64,000 nucleotides of DNA from Gordionus sp. m RMFG-2023 (taxonomy: Eukaryota > Nematomorpha > Gordioida > Chordodea > Parachordodidae): positions 32,837,561-32,901,560 of the forward strand of contig NC_088775.1 of assembly GCF_954871325.1 (NCBI RefSeq), in the 5' to 3' direction. Below the pieces are notes generated by a model. That model was not told the origin of the DNA, made no database searches, and saw only the letters and a list, made by a program, of their open reading frames with translations. A program made the translations under genes and the position numbers. Positions within the stretch are counted from its first letter, which is position 1. Every line of letters starts with the position of its first letter. Below are positions 10,801-22,800 of this stretch, piece by piece.

Positions 10801-13800
10801 AATATTTAATCACATAATTTAAAAAAAATTAATTATGAATATTTGTATTCTATTCGAAATTTAAAAATATTGGATTCAGAAATTTCGAATCGAATAAATT
10901 TTTGATAGGCCTAGCTCAGACTAATGATATAGGATACTACTCTGCTAATTCATTCAACATGATCCAGAGTTGTACAAAAGATCTTCTTTGAAGATTTTTG
11001 AGCGAGATCTAGCTCAAAAATTTGAGCAAGATCTTTGAAGATCGTAAAATTTGAAGATCTTTTATTTTTTAAAAATTTTGTGGATCTTTGAAGAACGCTG
11101 CGATCAACGATCTTCATGATATTTATTTTTTTACCCCTTTATTAAAAGCCCAGATGTTTTTCAATTTTCATCAAGGCAGGAGGAGAGGTATAAAACATAA
11201 AAGAAATTTTTTTTTTTTTCTCTTTAGCTTTCATTTTTTATGTTATTCATACAATCTCTTTTATCTATTTTATACTTCTTTATATTGGCTCTAACTTTAT
11301 GGCCCCATTGAAGTTTTGGCCTTCCTCTTTTACGTTTGCCCATCACTTCCAAACTTTCAACTTTATTTCCTATGTAGTTCACAGGCCTTCTCATTGTGTG
11401 CCCATACCACCTAAGTCTGTTTACCATTTTGTCATCTGCATTTTTGGATTTGGCTTTTTTTTCCTGTATAGGGGTTTGTACCTCTTGATTCCACCACCAT
11501 AGTTCTTTGTGTGATTTGTTGCCTCCCCTTGTCAAGCCTAGCGTCGATTTTGCAGTGTCTATTAATCTGGATGAAAGGTCTGTCCAGATTTTTTCACTGA
11601 CTTGTTTGCATTGATTGCAAAGGCATCTGTCATTGTTTTTTGCAGTCTATTACATCTTTTAATCTTCTGCGAGAGATAAGCATGTAATCTATCTGGGTTT
11701 TCCTAGAGTACGTGCTCTCCTTCATCATTTCTTTCTCCGTATCCAAAACCACCATGATGCCTTTTGTAGCTATCTCTTGCTTTCCCCACATGCGCATTTA
11801 AGTCACCACCAATTATGACTAGGTCATCCTTAGGGATTTCCATTACAGCTTCATCAAGGATAGCTCTAAAGTCATCTTTCTCTTCTTCCTTGCAACCCGT
11901 TTGAGGAGCATATACTGATAGGATGTGTAGTATTGATTGACCAATGCAGAGTTTTATCTTCATTAGTCTATCAGAGATCTTGTTGACTTCTACTACTGAA
12001 GAGGTTAGGTCTTGGCTGAGGATGATGCCGACACCGTTCCTATTGCTAACAAGTCCATTATAGTACAATTTATACCTATCTCCAATCATCAAAGTTTTCT
12101 GTCCTTTCCATTTCGTCTCTTGTATACACGCTATATCAACTTTTCTCTTGTTCAACATTGATGCCAATTCTCTCGTCTTACCTTTAAGCGTTCCAATATT
12201 CAAACTTGCCAGTCTTGTCTTCTTTGCTTTGACCTTTACTTTATTTTTCACAGGATGGAGGTCTACACCCTGCGCGTCGCATGGAGGGAACGCCCTAGCT
12301 TTCATATTCATATTTTCATTTGTGTCCTTCATTTGTTTATTGGACAGGTATCCTTAGCACCCAGCCGTCCAGGCCTGTCGGTGACAAGGGTGTCATCTCT
12401 AAGCTCCGAAATTCATCAAACCATATGTCTTATCACATCAGTCATCGAAGAAAAACTTGAAAGTTTTTATGGTTCTTACCAGGATTGAACCCGCGTCCTT
12501 GTTCATACTCGTGTTTCCAAGCCTACATCTTACCCATTAGGCCACCCCGGCGATACAAAACATCAAAGAAATATTATATTAATAAAATTGAAAAACATCT
12601 GGGCTTTTAATAAAGGGGTAAAAAAATAAATATCATAGAGATCTTTGAAGATAGTTACACAAAATTTTTAAAAAATAAAAGATCTTCAAATTGATCTTTG
12701 AAGATCTTTTTATTTTGAGCAAATGTACAACTCTGCCATGATCTATGGTGACACGCCATTTTGTTTTCTAATAAGAAGCATTTTAAAATGAATGAATAGT
12801 CATTGTGGGTGAATATTGTATATATGCCAATGGTCTCGGAAAAATAAATGTATTCTTTCGAATTTGTATGACTAGAGAACGAGATAAAAACAGTATAAAC
12901 AAATCCATTTTTAGAAATATATTTAGTAAACTAGAAAATATTTTTTTAGAATCAAGTTTCTTTTCTCTCATAAAATAAAAATAATTGGAGCATATTAAAT
13001 GTAGTCTATTAAATTTTTAATTTATAATGATTTAATCGTCTGCTTGTTAATTTATTATTATAAACCATTATAGCGCTCGTGTAGAGCCAGCTTACAAATT
13101 CAATTTTTTTTCCAACATGGGCCCAAAAATATTGTTTATTTTACAATGTGTTATGTTTGATAATATAGCCACAGAGTTCTACAAATATCAGATGGTTTGC
13201 ACAACATGGGTGATATAAACGTGAAATTAATGGGTTGTTTTTTCCTAGCGTGGATTCTGACGTTCCTGTGCCTAGTCAAGGGCATCAAAACTACGGGAAA
13301 GGTTTCTTAAAAATATAATTTTTTTTCTTTCATAGTCATGTTTTTAATGACCTAATCATTAAATTCTATCAAAATATATATCGTTATTTTTAGTCTTAAC
13401 TACGACTCAAGTCGCGACTCGAGTTATTAACTTGAGTCGTGAACTCAACAGGTTAACTTAAATTTTATGAAACTCGATTACTTATATTATTAGTGTTGAA
13501 TTGGTTGGTTGTTTAATATCCATACCTGGCGCTTGGCTCTAAAAATCGACTAAATCAGCTATGAACATAAACCCTAAGCATAACAGGTGAACTTAGTAAA
13601 GTATATAATGATAATTAAAAGTATCAATCGATAGATAATTAAAAGACCTATTGAATAGGCAACAAGCCAAGCGTTACTTCTCGATGGGTGAAGCTATTAT
13701 TAGGGGGAGGTTAAAAATATTTGATATAGTTACTCATATAACTGATCATGAAAGACCTTGCTTAATTATATCATCCCGCAAGATATGCCTAGCATTAATT

Positions 13801-16800
13801 AATATTTATTTATTTTTAGTAAAATAATTTATTTTATTTATATTTAAATATTTTGTTATAATTTAATATTTTTTGTTTATATTATATTATGAAATTAAAT
13901 ATGCTTATATTATATAATGAAAATGGATTTATTTATTTCATGTTTTTTAATAAAAAAATGATATGCTGCTATTGTTTGTAATATTATTTTTGTCAATTTA
14001 TTAGTGATTTTCAGGCCGAAAATTTTAAGCAAAAAATATTTTTTGAACATATTTTGATTTGATAAGAATTTTAAATCTTTTTTGTAAATAAATCTTTTTT
14101 GAGGAAATCTTTTGTGAACTTTATTATAAATAAACAATCTTTTGGATGAAATCTTATATATTTTTTTTAAGCATATTAAGAGAGGCGGTTTTATCTAAAT
14201 TAATCAGGGCCGTAGCCAGGAATTTTCAGTTAGGGGGGGGGGGGCAGCTGCTTACTTAGGAGGGCCACTATTTTTTTTAAATAAAACAAATAATTAAGCA
14301 TTCATAAATTTTTTGCTATTTTATACAAAAATTATTAATGTTATATGAATACAAAATAAGACTATAATATGAACATACATAATAATACTATAATATAATT
14401 CGACGATTTTTATTTTTAAATTTTAACATAAATGAATTAAAGGATAAATTTTGTGTTAATTTTTTTTATAAGCCATCTTTACTAAATTTTGCTTACTTTG
14501 ATCTTTCATCGACCCTTTAGTGCTCGATAGAACTCTCTTTATTATAGAGAATGAAGCCACACAAGAAGCCGTTGGTACCCCAATGATGATGGCTACTTAG
14601 TAGCATTTATACAATTCTCTAAATGCATTATGATATTTTTTTATACATAATACCTAGGATATTTTCAAAATTATGTTTTTCTTTAACTTCTGCAGCTAAT
14701 AATCATTTAGCTATTTCATTTTTATGATGTAAAGTTTCCATATTTAAGTTTAATAATTATTCTAATCGGGCCATTGTCCGATATAAAATAATCACTATAA
14801 AAGGGGGGAAATGCATTAAAACTTGATAGAAGATTATAATCATCTTGTGTAAATCTATCTAAAAAATTACCATAATAGTAATCAATAATTTTTTAATAAT
14901 TCCATTTTAAAGAACTCTAATTGGATTCTTTTTCGCAATCAAATTGTAATTTGGTTTCGACTAAAAAATCTTGAAAATTTATAGGCGTTTTACTTACGCT
15001 TGATGATTTGTGGGAAGTGAGAATAAATTTTGCTAAAAGTTTTTCCGCCTTTATTCTAATCAAATCAATAGAATTATTGCTTCTTATATTTTTTAAATAT
15101 ATTGATCGTGGAATCAATACAATTTTTAGCATCCACTTGATAAGTACCTACTGACTGTAGATACTTATATAGTGGATCTATTTTTATTAATATCTCATAA
15201 ATTATAATGGCTAATTTAGCATAATTTATATTAACGTATTGAGATAAAAGACCAGAGGTTTCGATAGAATCATGAGTGGAAACTCTGAATTAAGAATTCC
15301 TTTAGAAAAGTATACTAAAACTTCACCAATAGCCTCAAAATTAACATAAATGATGCGAGATGTTTCTAAATGACCAGTCCATTTCTGGTCTAAAAGTCTC
15401 TTAAGAGTATGGCCTGCATATTTACAGGATACGTTAAACCGCCTAAAAAATTATGCAATGCATTGAATAAATTAAAATAATTAGAAATGATAATAATATT
15501 ATTATACCAATTTTGAGCCTCCAGCCTCTGGTCTAAAAGTCTCTTAAGAGTATGGCCTGCATATTTACAGGATACGTTAAACCTCCCAAAAAATTATGCA
15601 ATGCATTGAATAAATTATAAAGATTAGAAATGATAACAATATTATTAAATTTTGAGCCACAAGATGCAACATGTAGTTGTAGCAATGTATGAAAGGAACT
15701 TTTTTATTAATTTTTTTTTGAAATAGGGTTTGCACTCTACCATTTCGGTCAAACATAACGTTTGCACCATCATATGCTTGGTTTATCATATTCGTTGAAT
15801 TAATATTTAACTCATTAAGTTGCTTTAAAATGCAATTAGTAATGCTTCAGAAAGACACTGTAAATTAATAATCTCTATTAAATTTTCTAGGACTTCTCCA
15901 AAAAAATATAAATAATTATGCTCAGGTTTTCACAACATGATGCATCTTTTGTCACATCAGCTAAGACACGATATAATTATTTTTTAAAGGAGTGAAAAGA
16001 ACCTTTATAAAAAAACGTTAAACCGGTAAAGCAAAATAAAATTTATGATTCTAATTTTTTACATTATTTTCCTTGTGGTGTAATTATATATTTAACCATA
16101 TTTCCGTCGTTATTTATAATTTTAATTATTAAATGATCAAAATATGTGTGATCTGATATCCATATATCCTTAATAAAGTATGTATTAATTTTTTAACTAT
16201 TACTTAAATTTATCCACAATCTTTTAATTATGCAAAATATCTAAATAAACAATTTTTAGATTTTTGATTTAGTTGTATTTATTAAATTAATTTAAGTATA
16301 ATATCAGGCCTTTATTATAAATATTATAATTTGTGTTACATTATAAATTCTATTTAGTTTATCAAATAATTTTAGTATATTATATTTGTCTAACCTCATT
16401 TTTTTGTATTTATTTCTTATAGTATTAGAACCATATTCCTATTTTTTATGTTTTAGTATGCAAAATAGCCAATTTTTGATTTAGTTGCATTTTTAATTAA
16501 GTATAATATCACCACCCACCCTTGAATATGATAGTAGGCTATTATTTAAATTTTAAAATTACCAAATTTATGAGGTTTTAAATTTTTTATAAAATTTTGG
16601 CATTTGAGTATATTTTAAAGCATTAGTAAATATATATGACCTTTATTATAAATAATAGTTTGTTACATTATAAATTCTAATTAGTTAAATAATTTTAATA
16701 TATTTGTTATTTCTGACCTCATTTTTTTGTATTTATTTCTTATAGTATTAGAACCATATTCCTATTTTTTATGTTTTAGTATGCAAAATATCAAAATAGC

Positions 16801-19800
16801 CAATTTGATTTAGTTGCATTTATTTAATTAATTATAATATCACCACCCACCCTTGAATATGATAGTAGGCTATTATTTAAATTTCAAAATTACCAAATTT
16901 ATGAAGTTTTAATTTTATATATTATTTATAAAATTTTGGCATTTGAGTATATTTGAAAGCATTAGTTTTCTTAGTAATAATATCCATATAATTTGGCTTT
17001 AAAACTTGGCAGTATTATCAGTTTCAATTTTACAATATTTGTTTGCACAAATCTCATTTTTTTTTATTTACATTAATAATTAATAAAAATTTACTTTAAT
17101 TGCTTTTAGAAATATGGTCCGTCTCAGAGTTAACCCAGTCCGTTCATTTTTTAGTTATAATATTCTCTTAAGTGAATCAACCTGTATAATAGATAATTGC
17201 ATAATGATAATTAAAGGTGTCCATGCAGCTAATTTAGAAAGTCATATTCAAAGGTATCATTCTAAAGAATATGAATCCCTAACTACAAAAATTTAAAGCT
17301 TTCCAAGCCTTTGAAATCAATATCAAAGTCTAGCCATAATATTTCTATTGAGCAGGCATTAAATTCTCTTATCAAAATTAAAATGGATAAAAACAATTAG
17401 TAAATTCGTGCATAGAACTTATTACTGTACATGGCCGGCCATTTAGCTTATTAGATGATTTAGCTTTTAAAAAAATTATCAACCCAATTATAACAGGACT
17501 TGGGGATAATTTTTCTATAAATTCAGAAAATATGAGGAATAATATTAATACAATGGCCAGCAAATGCCTTGCTAATATAAAAAAAGAAATATTCAATAAA
17601 ATGATTTCTGTTAAATTAGATATTGCAACAAGGTCTGACAGAGCTATTCTAGGCGTCAATATTCAATTTATATCTGATAAAAAAATACAATTACGATCAA
17701 TATGCATGAGAGAACTTACTGAAAAGCATACCTCGGAAAATATCAAAAAAGTTATTTTAGAAATATTTAAAACACACAACATAGATATTAACAAGATATA
17801 TAGCATAACTACTGATAATGCATCCAATATGATTAAGTTAATCACATTTAATGTAGCATGAAAATATTGACGACAAAGATATGATGTTATCACATGAGAA
17901 TAATTTATCAAATATTAGTAATATCGACGACATTGATGAAACTGATAATATTATATTTAGGATGACTGGAGCCTTGTTAGTTGGAGTTCGATGCGCCTCC
18001 CACACATTTCATTTGGCGATAAATGATTGCATCAAATCGTCACCTAATGAATTATTGATTTAAAGCCAGATCATTGTGCAAAAAAATTCGCAGACATACT
18101 TCATTAAATATCTAACCCGTCTAAATCTTAAAAAGCCCCTTATAGATTGCTGTACCAGGTGGAATTCTAAAGATTGTTAGAATTTAGAATTAAGTTTATT
18201 GTGATGAAATGGAAATGGATCAAGGCATTGATCTTTGTGAAGATGAATGGGATATAATTAAAGATATTTTGAAAGCTATGAAGCCTTCTTATATATTGAC
18301 AAAAATTCTTCAAACTGAACAATTAAAATTGGGCGATTTTTATGCTGCTTGGCTAAATTGTCTAATAGAAACACAAAAGGTACAAACACCTTTTTCTCAG
18401 CACCTTTCAACATGTATCAAGGAAAGAGGCGAATATTAGAAATGATGCCTTTTGTGCAGCCTTATATTTGGACCCACGTTATCAGATATTGCTGACAGAA
18501 GATGAAAAATTGACTGCCAAAGATCATTTAAATAAAACATGGAAAGCAATTCAGGTCCACATATTTTATTTAGCCTTATTTTGATTATTGTCCGGATTTA
18601 TTTTAATAGTTATTTTTCATTTAAAATATATAGGCCTTGGAAAATGATGATAGCCTAGAAATGCATATATTGCAATCTACCTCTAGCTCTAAAGATCATA
18701 AAACAGATGATGAATTAGAAAAGCTTCTGATAGCCCATGAGTCGGATTTTAAAAAAGCTACTTCAAATGCACACAAAGAAATATTAGAAATATTATTGAA
18801 TCGTTTGAAGGTGTTGAAAGGATCGACAAAAAAGTTTTTATCAGGGTTGGCATGTTGGTCAATTGACCGGTCAAATTCTGACCGGAGGAGTATTTGACCG
18901 GTCAAATAGGTCAAATACTCTAAAATATTAATGGCGAATAAATATTTTGATATAATTAACTAGTATGCATTAAAAGCATGTTTATCAATCTTATTAGGTT
19001 ACAATTATTTAAAAAATTATTTGTATCATGAATTGTTAAAAACAAAAGAATTTTTTTATTGTTAAAATATAAATATGTAATTTTTCTAAATATAGTAATA
19101 TTTTTAGTTATTTTTTTGCCTAATCATTGCCGTTTCTCGCCTTCTTTATTTTTTTCAATTCATTTTTCTTAAAAAAAATAAAAATACCCGATTTATTATA
19201 ATCATAATATAATTTTTTCATTCTTATTTTTTATTTAATATTTAGCCGAGTATAAATTATATTAATTCTCATTTGTTTTACTTACACTTGCTATATTTGG
19301 TTTTTAAAATTATTTTTCATTTTAATTGTTCTGGTCAGATTTACGGAATATTATTCAATTCTGGTAAAAAGTTATATATATTATATTATATTTAAATATT
19401 AAGAAATTATTGGAATAATTGGTCGATAATTATAAAATAGTTAAGATTGATTAACTTTACAATAATCAAAATCATTTTTTGTTAAATTTTAATATATTAG
19501 GGATTATGGTCAAACCAAAGCATCATGTTTGGAAACATTTTCAAGAAGTACGCGATGGTAAATCAGTTAAAGCGGTGTGCAAGTTTTGCAAGATGTCCTA
19601 TATCACCCACGTTGATAGAATGGTCAAACATTTATTAAGCAGCTGTACTATGTGCCCTGTTATAATTAAGTAAAAATTTTATTCCAATTCCAAAATATCA
19701 ATCTCTACAAAAAATATCACAAATGTAATTTGTAATACTTCTAAGTCTAACTCTAATGAAGAATTGGGTGAAATTAGTGAGAATGATTATCAAATGAACA

Positions 19801-22800
19801 ATATTTTGTCTTGTGACTCAGGAGAATTTGATTCCATTATTTCTAATCAATCTACAAGCAAGGCGATTAAATATAAATCTCAATCTTGTATAACCGGTTT
19901 CATAGATAGAATTAATCCCAAAGAAAAAAATGAGCTGGATCAATTGTTTGCAAAGGCTGTATATGCGAGCAATTTACCTTTCCACATCACTGAAAATCCC
20001 TACATCCAAGAATTTTTTAAAAAAATACGTCCTATTTACACATTACCCAGGAGAAGGCAGCTGGCTGGATATCTTCTAGACAAAGCGTCAGGTGATATGG
20101 AGGTGAGAGATGCAGATATAATAGATAAAGGTCCTTATTTATCAATTGTATCAGATGGCTGGAGCAACATTAGAAACGAGAGTATTATTAATTTTATGGT
20201 AATGACGCCTGTTCCAGTGCTCTACAAATTTCTAAATACTGAGGAAAATCGCCTTACGGCAGATTCTATTGCCCAGGAATTTAAAAATGCAATTCATGAA
20301 TTGAATCCGGTAAAAGTATATTCTTTAGTTACTGTTAATGCCGCTAACATGAAAGCAGCCTGGAGAATTCTAAAATCTGAATCTTTTTATAATCATATAC
20401 AATGTTATGGTTGTGCAGCGCATACATTGCAGTTATTCTTTCACGATTTTGAACTATTGAACGCCTTCAGGGACCATATTTCAATAATTAAAAAAATTGT
20501 TAAATTTTTCAAGAATAAACACATACCAGCTACAGTATTTTCCCGTAATAAGAATCTTCATGGCATACCATCTACATTAAGTACAATTAGCCAAACAAGA
20601 TGGGCATCGTCAATAAAATGTATGGAGCAAATTCAAATATGCAAGAAAGCTCTAAAAGCATCAGTTGTTGAAGAAGCTGTTTGTGATAATTGTCCCATAG
20701 AAATTACCAATAATATATTAAACGAAGAATTTTGGACGAAAAATTTAAAATTTTTAGCTATACTCCAACCTTTAGCTACCTCATTGTTGAAAGTGCAAGG
20801 GGATAAATGTACTTTGGCCCAAGTAAAAAACGAGATGCTTAATTTGGAAAAACACATAATACAATCATGCCATGATTCTATATTTTCTCCATCTCAAGAA
20901 AAAAAAATTAAGGTTATGTTTGAAAAGAGAAAAACTGATATATGTGCTCACAATGCTGCTTATTTATTGCAATATCAAGGGGAGCATCTTACTAATACTG
21001 AATTTGATGAAGCATGTAATATAATACAAGAATTGGGTATTTTACAAGGTGGTGATAATCAAAATATTTTGAGTAATATAGTAAATTTCAGAAGCAAAAG
21101 CGGTATATTTAATAGCCATAATATGTGGAAAGTTGTAACTTCCATAAGAAACAATCAAATTTCGGCCTCAAGTTGGTGGAATGCATTTTGCCCACCTTGC
21201 CCATTAAGAGAAGTCGCTAATATTTTACTCAGGGTTGGCAAGTCGGTCAATTGACCAGTCAAATTCAGTCAATTGACTGGTCAATTGACCCTAGAAGTAT
21301 TTGACCTGTCAAATACGGTCAAATACTCTAAAAAATTTAAATGAAAAATAAATTAAAAATATGTTTAAAAAAGGGAAAAACGATGTAAATACATGTGATC
21401 ACAATGTTTGCTTATTTTTTGTGTCCACAATATCAAGAGGAAAACTCACAAGTATGTGATATAATTCAAGAATTAGCTATTTTACAAGGTAGTGATGACC
21501 AAAATATTTTAAGTGATATAATTAATTTCAGAAGCAAAAACAGCATGTTTAATATAGCAAATTATGTGGAAAGTAACCAGAAACAATCAATTCCGACCTA
21601 GTTAATAGATTAAACTTTGTCCACCCTGCCCATTAAGAGACTAACAATTCCTAGTTCTACTTCTCCTTTAGAAAGAAATAGGTCGATTTGGGTTAATATT
21701 CTTATGAAAATGGAAATCGATTGAAGATCTAAGACATCAGGAAAATTGATTAAAAAATATTAAAGAATATGATAATATTGAATATGAATCAGAACAAAAC
21801 TCTGCTACAGAGAGCTACATGTTACTTATTGAATGACAATGAATTTAAAAAATTAATATTATAGATTCATTTTACTATTGTATTCAAAATAAAGTTAATA
21901 TTAACTTAAAAAAACATATATTTGAATTTGACCCCATTTGACCGTATTTGACTATATTTGACCTGTCAAATATCGGTCAATTGACCGAAACGTATTTGAC
22001 CGGTCAAATGCACAACCCTGATTTTACTAACATTTCCTAGTTCGACTTCTTCTTCTGAAAGAAATTGGTCGGTTTGGGGCAATATTCACACGAAAAACAG
22101 AAATAGATTAAAGGCTTCTACAGCAGGAAAATTAGTAAGAGTGTATCATAATTTAAGATTGATTAAAATTATTTAAGAAAATAATGATATTGAATATGAA
22201 TCGGAACAATACTCTGCCACGGAGGGTGAAACATTGACTATAGAATGAATTAAAAATATTATGATATTTATTATTATACATAGATTTATTGTAATATTAT
22301 ATAAATGCAAAATAAAGTTAATATTGTTGTAAAAAACATTTATTTGAATTTGACCATATTTGACCGGTCAAATATCGGTCAATTAACCGAATTTATTTGA
22401 CCGGTCAAATGCACAACCCTGGTTTTTATATTTTGGGAATCGAAAAAATTTGAATATCCAGAATTGTATAAACTTGCTCTTATAGCACTGGCAGTTCCAG
22501 CAACCCAAGTTTCTGTAGAAAGGGCCTTTTCGGGGCTAAAATTTGTGTTATCGCCTCAACGAACAAATATGAATCCATTTATATTAGAAAATATATTACT
22601 TATATATACCTTCAAATAATATATTTAAAAATGAGTTATTTTGAATCATATATTTTTTTTATATATAATTTATATATGTTTTTAATAAAAAATAAATTAG
22701 TGATGGCAAAATTTTTAATAAATTTATAATTAAAATCATTATATGATAGTGTTGCTTCAATAAAAAAAAAATTTTAACCGGAATGAACCTTTATAAACCT

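Larger units (their letters stand above)
11208..12556 (-). mobile_element. RTE-like LINE with its RT domain deleted and a tRNA-like 5' end
   Basis: Minus-strand element. From its 5' end: a tRNA-like block (12479-12552), an APE-type endonuclease ORF, a linker ([11 protein letters not shown]), then a jump straight to the C-terminal [15 protein letters not shown] region and a poly-A-like tail. The whole RT domain is missing compared with the copy at 31491-33017, with which the C-terminal part is nearly identical. It inserted into the MITE around it: the flanks AAAACATAAAAGAAAT (11192-11207) and AAAACATCAAAGAAAT (12557-12572) are a target-site duplication with one mismatch. It must have moved in trans, since it has no RT. 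Confidence 0.8.
10965..12735. mobile_element. Palindromic hAT-like MITE, split by a LINE
   Basis: Without the LINE this is about 420 bp with ends CAGAGTTGTACAAAAGATC and GCAAATGTACAACTCTG. The flanks ACATGATC and CCATGATC form an 8-bp duplication with one mismatch. The arms (10965-11207 and 12557-12735) are nearly complementary along their length: GATCTTTGAAGATC motifs, AATATTTATTTTTTTACCCC and AAAAGCCCAGATGTTTTTCAA. The transcript would form one long hairpin. It sits in the intron before exon c. Confidence 0.75.
18842..22421 (+). mobile_element. hAT-B: 3.58-kb transposon inserted in hAT-A
   Basis: The ends are CAGGGTTGGCATGTTGGTCA and TTGACCGGTCAAATGCACAACCCTG-type, flanked by a perfect 8-bp duplication GTTTTTAT (18834-18841 and 22422-22429). 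Both subterminal regions hold many copies of GACCGGTCAAAT/ATTTGACCGGTC, probably transposase binding sites. It encodes a BED finger (19506-19673) and a hAT transposase (19764 onward). A 791-bp relative (hAT-C) has inserted in the transposase frame. Past it the frame resumes as [20 protein letters not shown] (about 22035-22100), which carries the family's catalytic Glu region. Confidence 0.9.
17100..22640 (+). mobile_element. hAT-A: transposon split by hAT-B
   Basis: Coding remnants in order: a BED-like finger ([10 protein letters not shown], 17210-17270); the RNase-H-like core with [15 protein letters not shown] and TTDNASNMI (17600-17835); [13 protein letters not shown] (17990-18030); the CRWNSKD block near 18160; helical insertion segments (18209-18840); and, after a 3.58-kb interruption, the dimerisation region [20 protein letters not shown] and [10 protein letters not shown] (22445-22617) ending in a stop. 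The two Asp blocks are kept, but stops and frame changes separate them. The outer ends were not located, so both coordinates are approximate. Confidence 0.75.

Noticed and set aside
12479-12552. Functional tRNA gene
   Set aside because: A and B boxes are good but the acceptor stem cannot close and no sound anticodon arm is seen; it is a tRNA-like promoter block.
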